Shown here piece after piece: positions 51,772-58,816 of a stretch of DNA of 64,000 nt. The notes under the pieces are model-generated. The model was not told the DNA's origin. It was given only the letters and a program-made list of their open reading frames with translations, and did not search any database. The DNA is taken from positions 37,137 through 101,136 of the forward strand of contig NZ_LXKA01000232.1 of the NCBI RefSeq assembly GCF_001645125.1, written 5' to 3'. Made by a program: the position numbers and the translations under genes. Within the stretch, counting starts at the first letter, position 1. Each line of letters opens with the position of its first letter. The stretch comes from Paraburkholderia ginsengiterrae. Its GTDB lineage: Bacteria; Pseudomonadota; Gammaproteobacteria; Burkholderiales; Burkholderiaceae.

Positions 51772-51921
51772 GTCCGCCGTTCCGGAAAATGGATCGGCTT
51801 CATTGTACCGCGAGCCTTGCCGGAAGCGGGTTTTCGTGAGCGCGGCGTGGTTCGTGCACGCTATTTCCGGCTAAATCGTTCCGATTTCCGGAATGGGGCG
51901 TAACGCGCCCCGATAGCCTTG

Positions 51922-52728
51922 TTACGCGCGGAATGTCTTCGCGGTTTCCTCGGCGGCGAGCCGCAGATCGGGCAGGAAGGCCAGCAGGTCGTCGAGCACG
52001 ACCCGTCCGACCGGCGCCTGCACGGCGATGGCCGCGCACGCGCGATTGCGGTCCAGCATGACCGGCACGGCAATCGCGATCAGGCCTTGCAGATGCTCCT
52101 GATTGTTGATCGCCAGCTGGCGCCGCCGCGTGGTGATCAATTCCTTGCGCAGCGCCTCGCGGTCGGTGATCGTTCGTTCCGAATAGGCGCGCAGCGGCAG
52201 CGTTTCGATCACCCGGTCGCGCCGTTCCTTCGGCAGAAAGCTGAGCAACAGCTTGCCGCTCGCCGAGCAGTGCAGCGGCACATGCGAGCCCGGTTGCAGA
52301 TGCATGCGCAGCGGCCACTCGGTTTCCACCCGGTCCACGTAGACCACGTCGTTGCCGGAGAGCATCGTCAGATTGCAGGTCTCGCCGATTTTCGCCACCA
52401 GCTGTTCGAGCAGCACGTGGCGCGCGGCGGCCGGCCCCGCATGCATCAGCACGTTGACGGCCAGCATGCGCACGCGCGGCGAGCATTCGTAGAGACGGTC
52501 GCCCGCGCTGCGCGTTACGAGCCACGCATCCATCAATTGCACGAGGATCCGGTGCACGGTCTGCTTCGGCAGTGCGAGCGCGTGCACGAGATCCGTCATT
52601 GAGAGCGGAGCGCCAGCCGCAGCCAGTGTTTCGAGTACGCGAAACGCACGCACTGCCGCCGCGTTCGATTGATTCGAAGTCGACACGCCGTTTTCCTTGC
52701 CGTCGTATGAACAGGTTTGATTGTGCAT
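51922..52728 (-). CDS. sauR: IclR-family regulator, probable sulfoacetate regulator
   Basis: The 268-residue protein has the winged helix VLETLAAAGAPLSMTDLVHA, then LALPKQTVHRILVQLMDAWL. The effector domain has IGETCNLTMLSGNDVVYVDR and VPLHCSASGKLLLSFLPKER. It is divergent from the sauS-sauT-sauU operon, as the IclR-type SauR is in Cupriavidus necator, and a perfect palindrome lies between the two genes. It is more like IseR than like unrelated IclR proteins, so the regulators may have arisen by duplication. Confidence 0.82.
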   Translation of the reverse strand: MHNQTCSYDGKENGVSTSNQSNAAAVRAFRVLETLAAAGAPLSMTDLVHALALPKQTVHRILVQLMDAWLVTRSAGDRLYECSPRVRMLAVNVLMHAGPAAARHVLLEQLVAKIGETCNLTMLSGNDVVYVDRVETEWPLRMHLQPGSHVPLHCSASGKLLLSFLPKERRDRVIETLPLRAYSERTITDREALRKELITTRRRQLAINNQEHLQGLIAIAVPVMLDRNRACAAIAVQAPVGRVVLDDLLAFLPDLRLAAEETAKTFRA

Positions 52729-52741
52729 CGGCCGGATCGAT

Positions 52742-52767
52742 TTTCGGGACTATGGAAAGTCCCGAAA
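52742..52767. promoter_or_regulatory. perfect 10-bp inverted repeat between sauR and sauS
   Basis: TTTCGGGACT (52742-52751) and AGTCCCGAAA (52758-52767) are exact inverted copies with six bases between. The site starts 14 bases upstream of the sauR start codon and lies about 120 bases before sauS. A partly related GTTCGAAAAACGGGACT follows at 52809. It is a good candidate for the SauR operator that controls both directions. Confidence 0.65.
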
Positions 52768-52889
52768 TTTGCAGTTTTCGATGCTGGCGAACGCGGCGCT
52801 CGGGATAGTTCGAAAAACGGGACTCCGGAACGGGCAGGGCTCAGTAGATTGGTACTACTGCCAATCTGCTACCACCCGGAGTGAATCGT

Positions 52890-54344
52890 ATGAACGTCAG
52901 GGCTACAGAAGCCGAAGCCGCGCGCGAGCGCCCCGATAGCGACGCCGGCGACGCCGGACGCAGCGTCGCGGCACTGATCGCACGTGCCCGCGCCGCGCAG
53001 CGCGTGTTCGAATTCGCGGGACAGGACGCGCTAGACACCGCCGCGGCCGCCGCCGCGTGGGCCGTCATGGAGCCCGCGCGCAACCGGCAGCTTGCCGAAC
53101 TGTCGGTGCGCGACACCGGCCTCGGCAACGCGGACGACAAATTTCGCAAGAACTTTCGCAAGACGCTCGGGCTGCTGCGCGATCTGCACGGACAGAAGAC
53201 CTGTGGCGTGATCGCACGCGATGCGGCAACCGGCATCGTCGAGATCGCGCGGGCGGTCGGCGTGGTCGCCGCCGTCACGCCATCCACGAATCCGGCGGCG
53301 ACGCCGCTCAACAAGATCGTCAACGCCCTCAAATGCGGCAATGCGGTCATCGTCGCGCCGTCGCCCAAGGGATTTTCGTCCTGTGCGCTGCTGATCGAGT
53401 TCATTCACGAGCAGTTCGCCAAGGCCGGCGTGCCCAGGGACCTCGTGCAGATGCTGCCGGCGCCGATCAGCAAGGCCGCCACGGCCGAGCTGATGCGCCA
53501 GGCCGATCTGGTCGTGGCGACCGGCTCGCAGGCCAACGTCCGCATGGCTTACGCCAGCGGCACGCCCGCGTTCGGCGTGGGGGCGGGCAACGTCGCCTCG
53601 ATCGTCACGGCTAGCGCGGATCTTCACGATGCGGCGCACAAGATCGCCCGCTCGAAGACCTTCGACAATGCGACGAGCTGCTCGTCCGAGAACAGCGTCG
53701 TGATCGAAGATGCGGTGTACACACCCATGCTGGCCGAACTGGCCGCTTGCGGCGGCGTGCTGCTCGACGCCGCGCAAAAAGCGCGGTTACAGGCCGCGAT
53801 GTGGGTGAACGGCAAGCTCTCCGATGCGTGCACCGCGAAATCCGCCGCGGCGATTGCGCGGGTAGCGGGCCTCGACGAGATTGCCGCGCGCGAGCCGGCC
53901 TTTCTGATGGTGGAGGAGTCGGGCTTCGGTTCCGACTACCCGTTCTCCGGCGAGAAGCTCGCGCCGGTGCTGACCGTGTATCGGGCGGCCAGCTTCGACG
54001 CCGCCTGCGACCTCGTGCGCGGTGTGTACGCGTACATGGGCGCGGGGCACTCGGTGGGCCTGCATTCGACCGATCCCGACCAGGCGGTGCTGGCGGGCTC
54101 GACGCTGCCGGTGGCGCGCGTGATCGTGAATCAGGCGCATTGCCTTGCGACCGGAGGCAACTTCGACAACGGCTTGCCGTTCTCGCTCTCGATGGGCTGC
54201 GGCACCTGGGGCCGCAACAACTTCTCCGGCAACCTCAACTTTCATCAATACCTGAATATCACGCGCGTCGCCTATCCGGTTGAAGAGCGCGTCCCCGAAC
54301 TCGACGACGTGCTGGGCGATTTCTTCAGGAGATACGGTCGATGA
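52890..54344 (+). CDS. sauS: sulfoacetaldehyde dehydrogenase (acylating)
   Basis: The 484-residue CoA-acylating ALDH has the catalytic Cys in SKTFDNATSCSSENSVVIED, the N-terminal NAD segment GVVAAVTPSTNPAATPLNKI and KCGNAVIVAPSPKGFSSCAL, and the glycine-rich GTPAFGVGAGNVASIVTASA. This is the acetaldehyde-dehydrogenase (AdhE-N) class to which SauS belongs. It reduces sulfoacetyl-CoA to sulfoacetaldehyde for Xsc. The next two genes match SauT and SauU, which fixes the assignment. GGAG precedes the ATG at 52890; GTG 52881 is an alternative. The 3' end overlaps sauT (ATGA). Confidence 0.9.
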   Translation: MNVRATEAEAARERPDSDAGDAGRSVAALIARARAAQRVFEFAGQDALDTAAAAAAWAVMEPARNRQLAELSVRDTGLGNADDKFRKNFRKTLGLLRDLHGQKTCGVIARDAATGIVEIARAVGVVAAVTPSTNPAATPLNKIVNALKCGNAVIVAPSPKGFSSCALLIEFIHEQFAKAGVPRDLVQMLPAPISKAATAELMRQADLVVATGSQANVRMAYASGTPAFGVGAGNVASIVTASADLHDAAHKIARSKTFDNATSCSSENSVVIEDAVYTPMLAELAACGGVLLDAAQKARLQAAMWVNGKLSDACTAKSAAAIARVAGLDEIAAREPAFLMVEESGFGSDYPFSGEKLAPVLTVYRAASFDAACDLVRGVYAYMGAGHSVGLHSTDPDQAVLAGSTLPVARVIVNQAHCLATGGNFDNGLPFSLSMGCGTWGRNNFSGNLNFHQYLNITRVAYPVEERVPELDDVLGDFFRRYGR

Positions 54345-56008
54345 ACGCGCCTCTGACAATTCGTGTGCTCATCGACGAGCGCGCCGGGCAGTATCCGGAC
54401 AAGCCGTTCCTGCTGGCGGCGCCTGAAGACGCTGACGATGTTGCCGTCGCGGCACACGGCGGCATGCTGACTTTCGCCGGACTGCGCGACGACTGCCGGG
54501 CATTCGAAACGTACTTTCACGAAGCGGGTCTGCGGCCCGGCGATGTCGTCTCGGTGTATATGGGCAACGGCATCCACACCGCGCGGCTGTTGCTCGCGGC
54601 GATGTACAGCGGGCTCGTCGCCAATCCGCTCAACCTGTTGTGCCAGCCGTCGCAGTTGCGCTATATCGTCGAGCATTCGGACACGCGCATGATCTTCGTC
54701 TGCGGCGAGACGCACGCGGCCATGTCGAGCGCGCTGGCTGGCCTGCGCGAGCAGGGCGTGACGCGCGATATCGCGCTGGTGTGCACCGAGCCCGATGCCG
54801 CCCTCGTGGTGGTGCCGGCGCCGCTCGAGCATGCGTGTGTTGAAACCGTGGGCGCCGGCGCCGTGCAGCCGGCGTCCGCAACACGCGCGGCCGCGTGGGA
54901 TGGCGAGGTGGCCGGGAGTGGCAGCGCGGGCCCGGACAACATCGCGCTGCTGATGTACACCTCCGGCACGACGGGCGCGCCGAAGGGCGTGCTGCTGAGC
55001 GGGCGCAACCTGCTCGCCAACGGGCGCAACATCACCCGCGAGCACCGGCTTGGACCTGAAGACCGGGTGCTGGCCGCGCTGCCGCTTTATCACATCAATG
55101 GCCTCGTCGTGACGCTGCTCGCGCCGCTCTTTCATGGCGGCTCGGTGGTGATGGCGTCGCGTTTTTCCACGCGGACCTTCTGGCGCGACGTCGCGCGCCA
55201 TGGCTGCACGTGGATCAACGTGGTGCCGACCATCGTCGCCTATCTGCTCAACAACGCGGAACCGTGCGCGTTCGATCTGTCGGCGCTGAAGTTTTGCCGC
55301 AGCGCGTCGGCGGCGCTGCCAGCCGATCATCATCGTGCTTTCGAGGCGCGTTTTGGTATCGGCATTATCGAAACGATGGGGATGACCGAAACGGCCGCGC
55401 CAGTGTTCAGTAATCCGTATGACTCGTCGTGCAGAAAGATCGGCAGCATCGGCCTGCCTTCGGGCGGCGAAGCGAAGGTCATCAACCGGGACGGCGGCGA
55501 GTGCGGGGCCAACGAGTGCGGCGAGCTCGTGTTGCGCGGCGAACAGGTGATGGGCGGCTACTACAAGCGGCCCGAGGAAACCCGCGCGGCCTTCACCGAC
55601 GACGGTTGGCTGCGCACCGGCGACCTCGGTTATCGCGACGAGGACGGTTACTTCTACATCAACGGCCGCGCGAAGGAACTGATCATCAAGGGCGGCGAAA
55701 ACATCGCGCCGCGCGAAATCGACGAAGCGCTGCTCAGACACCCCGGCGTGCTGGATGCGGCGGTGGTCGGTGTGCCGGATGCGGCCTATGGCCAGGAGAT
55801 CGTCGCGTTCATCGTGCCGCGCGTCGCGCAGGGCGCCGACGGAGTTTGTGCGGCGGACGGGCAGGGCACGCCTGACGTTGCCGATCTGCGCGAACACTGC
55901 CTGCGCGAACTGGGCCGCTATAAGACGCCGAAGGAGTTCCGTTTCGTCACCGAATTGCCGCGCGGACCGTCGGGCAAGGTGCAGCGCCTGAAGCTCGTAC
56001 CAGGGTGA
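54341..56008 (+). CDS. sauT: sulfoacetate-CoA ligase
   Basis: The 555-residue adenylate-forming ligase has the P-loop LLMYTSGTTGAPKGVLLSGR, the A5 motif IIETMGMTETAAPVFSNPYD, the A7 block TGDLGYRDEDGYFYINGRAK, A8 ELIIKGGENIAPREIDEALL and the catalytic A10 Lys in LPRGPSGKVQRLKL. By analogy with SauT of Cupriavidus it activates sulfoacetate to sulfoacetyl-CoA. It overlaps sauS by four bases. Oxalate- or acyl-CoA ligases look similar, so the substrate rests on the operon. Confidence 0.87.
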   Translation: MNAPLTIRVLIDERAGQYPDKPFLLAAPEDADDVAVAAHGGMLTFAGLRDDCRAFETYFHEAGLRPGDVVSVYMGNGIHTARLLLAAMYSGLVANPLNLLCQPSQLRYIVEHSDTRMIFVCGETHAAMSSALAGLREQGVTRDIALVCTEPDAALVVVPAPLEHACVETVGAGAVQPASATRAAAWDGEVAGSGSAGPDNIALLMYTSGTTGAPKGVLLSGRNLLANGRNITREHRLGPEDRVLAALPLYHINGLVVTLLAPLFHGGSVVMASRFSTRTFWRDVARHGCTWINVVPTIVAYLLNNAEPCAFDLSALKFCRSASAALPADHHRAFEARFGIGIIETMGMTETAAPVFSNPYDSSCRKIGSIGLPSGGEAKVINRDGGECGANECGELVLRGEQVMGGYYKRPEETRAAFTDDGWLRTGDLGYRDEDGYFYINGRAKELIIKGGENIAPREIDEALLRHPGVLDAAVVGVPDAAYGQEIVAFIVPRVAQGADGVCAADGQGTPDVADLREHCLRELGRYKTPKEFRFVTELPRGPSGKVQRLKLVPG

Positions 56009-56139
56009 GCGGGCTGAATCGAGGCCAATCGCCGCCGTGCTCACGCTGACGCGGATGCGGACGCGCCAGACCCGCCCAACAGTACAGATCGACCTATCGC
56101 GGACGTCGCAGACGTCCTATAAGAGAGACAGGAGACAAC

Positions 56140-57522
56140 ATGCAAACGCACAAGCGGCGCGTGAAGACGCGCCACATCATCCTTGCCGTCATGTGCCTGA
56201 TGTATTTCATCTCGTACATCGATCGTGTGAACATTGCCGTGGCCGGCCCGATGATTCGCCACGAAATGGGGCTGTCGACGGTCCAGCTCGGCCTCGTGTT
56301 CTCGGCGTTCGCGTATCCGTATGCGTTCATGCAGGTACTCGGCGGATGGCTGGCGGACAAGTACGGGCCGAAGCTCGTGCTGGCGGTGCTGTCGCTGATC
56401 TGGGGTGTCGCGACGCTAGCCACCGGCTTCGCCGGCAGCGTGGCGATGCTCGTCGCGCTGAGGTTCGCGCTGGGGATCGGTGAAGGCGGGGCCTTCCCGA
56501 CCGCCACGCGGGCGTTCACCTACTGGATGCCGGTGGCCGAGCGCGGTTTCGCGCAAGGCATCACGCATAGCTTCGCGCGGCTGGGCGGCGCGGTCACGCC
56601 GCCGCTGGTGCTGGCGGTGGTCGTGGCGGGCGGCTGGCGCGACGCGTTCATCCTGCTCGGCGTGGCCAGCCTCGCATGGACCGTGCTGTATCTGTGCGTG
56701 TTCACGAATTCGCCGGAACAGAACCGGCGCGTGACGCCCGAGGAAACCGCGGAGATCGGCTATCGCGCGGGCGATTGCGATCGCGCGAAACATGCGGCGA
56801 CGCCGTGGCGCAAGCTGATCCGGCGCATGTGGCTCGTCACGTTCGTCGACTTCTGCTACGGCTGGCTGCTGTGGGTCTATCTGACCTGGCTGCCTTCGTA
56901 TCTGAAGGAGTCGCGCGGCTTCGATCTCAAGCAGTTGGCGCTCTTTACCGCGCTGCCGCTGCTCGCGGGGGTGATCGGCGACACGTTGGGCGGGGTGGTG
57001 TCGGACCGGCTTTACAAGGCTACCGGACGGCTGCGCTTCGCGCGTTGCGCCGTGCTGGTGACAGGCATGGGCGGCTCGCTTGCGTTCCTGCTGCCGATGG
57101 TCTCCGCCACCAATCCGCTGATGGCGGTGCTGTTCCTGTCGGCGTCGTTCTTTTTCCTCGAGATCACGAATCCCGTGCTGTGGACCTTGCCGCTCGACAT
57201 CGCCGGCAAATACGCGGGGACCGCGGGCGGCATGATGAATACCGGCTTCGGCGTGGCGGGCATGGTCTCGCCGGTGGTGTTCGGCTACCTGATCGAGACG
57301 ACCGGCAGCTACAACGTGCCGTTCACGATTTCCGCGTGCCTGCTGGCGGTGGGGATTGTCGCGGCGCTGTTCATCGACACGTCCAAGACGGTCGAGGCCG
57401 ACGAGGAGCGCGAGCGGCGCGAGGAGGGCCAGCTGGGCGGCTTGCCGGCGTTTGCTCACGCGGGTTCGACGGTGCGGCTGGAGCGGCATCATCTGCGCCG
57501 GCCGTTGCGGTGGTGGAAATGA
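56140..57522 (+). CDS. sauU: MFS transporter (anion:cation symporter family), probable sulfoacetate uptake
   Basis: The 460-residue carrier has 12 helices and the ACS-family opening MCLMYFISYIDRVNIAVAGP. The motif GGWLADKYGPKLVLAVLSLI, then FALGIGEGGAFPTATRAFTY, also fits. SauU of Cupriavidus belongs to this family and imports sulfoacetate. It follows sauT by 131 bases. A terminator-like repeat lies after its stop. Glucarate or phthalate carriers of the same family cannot be excluded by sequence, but the operon makes sulfoacetate the best guess. Confidence 0.85.
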   Translation: MQTHKRRVKTRHIILAVMCLMYFISYIDRVNIAVAGPMIRHEMGLSTVQLGLVFSAFAYPYAFMQVLGGWLADKYGPKLVLAVLSLIWGVATLATGFAGSVAMLVALRFALGIGEGGAFPTATRAFTYWMPVAERGFAQGITHSFARLGGAVTPPLVLAVVVAGGWRDAFILLGVASLAWTVLYLCVFTNSPEQNRRVTPEETAEIGYRAGDCDRAKHAATPWRKLIRRMWLVTFVDFCYGWLLWVYLTWLPSYLKESRGFDLKQLALFTALPLLAGVIGDTLGGVVSDRLYKATGRLRFARCAVLVTGMGGSLAFLLPMVSATNPLMAVLFLSASFFFLEITNPVLWTLPLDIAGKYAGTAGGMMNTGFGVAGMVSPVVFGYLIETTGSYNVPFTISACLLAVGIVAALFIDTSKTVEADEERERREEGQLGGLPAFAHAGSTVRLERHHLRRPLRWWK

Positions 57523-57540
57523 GCCGCAGATGAGGTGCTA

Positions 57541-57580
57541 ATGAGCCGCGGCCGAGGTGATGAGGCGAAGCGCGGCTCAT
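57541..57580. terminator. 10-bp perfect inverted repeat between convergent genes
   Basis: ATGAGCCGCG (57541-57550) and CGCGGCTCAT (57571-57580) pair exactly with a 20-base loop. It lies between the sauU stop (57522) and the convergent dehydrogenase stop (57641), and may end both transcripts. No T-tract is present. Confidence 0.6.
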
Positions 57581-57640
57581 GGCCTGCTCATATCCGGACG
57601 AGCCAGGCCACGCGCACAGCCGGCAAGCGCCGGCCAAACG

Positions 57641-58582
57641 TCAGCGGCCCGCCTTGAGCTGGCGCAATCGCCAGATGAGACTGGACGTGTCGTAACGGTT
57701 GCCGCCCAGGGCCTGAACGTCGCCATAGAACTGGTCGACGAGGGCGGTGACCGGCAGCGACGCGCCATTGCGCTTCGCTTCCTCGAGGCAGATGCCGAGG
57801 TCCTTGCGCATCCAGTCGACCGCGAAGCCGTAGTCGAACTTGCCGTCGATCATCGTCTTGCCGCGGTTTTCCATCTGCCAGCTGGCGGCCGCGCCTTTGC
57901 CGATCACCTCCAGCACGAGCCGCATGTCGAGCCCGGCCTGTTCGCCGAAATTGATGGCTTCGGCGAGTCCCTGCACCATGCCGGCAACGCAGATCTGATT
58001 GACCATTTTCGCCAACTGCCCGGCGCCTGCCGCGCCGATCCGCGTGACGGCCGCCGCGTAGTGCTCGAGCGTGAGCGCGGCGCGTTCGAACGCGGCAGCC
58101 TCGCCGCCGCACATGATCGTCAGCGCTCCTTTCTGCGCGCCGGCCTCGCCGCCGGACACCGGCGCGTCGATGAACTGGATGCCCTGCGTGTCGGCGAGCG
58201 CCGCCAGTTCGCGGGCGACATTGGCCGAGGCCGTCGTGTGGTCGACGAACACCGCGCCGCGCGCCATGCCCGCGAACGCGCCGTGTTCGCCCAGCGCGAT
58301 GCTGCGCAGGTCGTCGTCGTTGCCCACGCAGGCCATGACCAGATCGGCGCCGCCAGCGGCCTCGCGCGGCGTGCGGGCGGCGCGGCCGCCGTATTCGGCC
58401 ACCCATTGTTCGGCCTTGGGCGAGGAACGGTTGTACACCGTCACCTCGAGGCCGGCTTTCGCCAGATGCCCGGCCATGGGATAACCCATGACGCCGAGGC
58501 CTAGAAAGGCGACGCGACGTACGGCGTCACTCGAAGACGGGGCGGTTGAATTGCTGACTGCGTCATTCACTGCGCTGTTCAC
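57641..58582 (-). CDS. beta-hydroxyacid dehydrogenase (3-hydroxyisobutyrate dehydrogenase / GarR / YihU family)
   Basis: The 313-residue NAD(P) enzyme has the Rossmann motif VAFLGLGVMGYPMAGHLAKA, the substrate-binding FIDAPVSGGEAGAQKGALTI and the catalytic Lys in GAAGAGQLAKMVNQICVAGM. The family covers 3-hydroxyisobutyrate, tartronate semialdehyde and sulfolactaldehyde reductases. Between sau and soe genes it could act on a sulfonated aldehyde or alcohol, but this is inference from place. GTG 58582 has GAAGGAG five bases upstream; an ATG at 58630 is the alternative. Confidence 0.87.
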   Translation of the reverse strand: MNSAVNDAVSNSTAPSSSDAVRRVAFLGLGVMGYPMAGHLAKAGLEVTVYNRSSPKAEQWVAEYGGRAARTPREAAGGADLVMACVGNDDDLRSIALGEHGAFAGMARGAVFVDHTTASANVARELAALADTQGIQFIDAPVSGGEAGAQKGALTIMCGGEAAAFERAALTLEHYAAAVTRIGAAGAGQLAKMVNQICVAGMVQGLAEAINFGEQAGLDMRLVLEVIGKGAAASWQMENRGKTMIDGKFDYGFAVDWMRKDLGICLEEAKRNGASLPVTALVDQFYGDVQALGGNRYDTSSLIWRLRQLKAGR

Positions 58583-58708
58583 TGCGGCTCCTTCGCAAGG
58601 GCGGGATGGTTGGAATCGGCGGAAATCCATTATGTCAGCGATACGGCTCAGGCGTGAACCGGACCCCGGGCGGCCACCGGCGCGGCTAACTATCGGCGCA
58701 CGCGATGT

Positions 58709-58728
58709 TTTCGATACGAAATAGCGAT
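58709..58728. promoter_or_regulatory. palindrome and shared motif upstream of soeA
   Basis: TTTCG-ATA-CGAAA (58709-58721) is a perfect palindrome of the IclR-operator kind. It overlaps GAAATAGCGAT (58718-58728), which occurs unchanged in the iseJ promoter. It lies in the divergent gap between the hydroxyacid dehydrogenase and soeA. Confidence 0.5.
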
Positions 58729-58816
58729 TTTTCTTTTGCGAGCATCACTCTTACGATGCCATAAGCGGCCGCCCGGCTCCGGCGCGGCCGCCGCGGAGCT
58801 CTCAAGGGAGGCAAAC

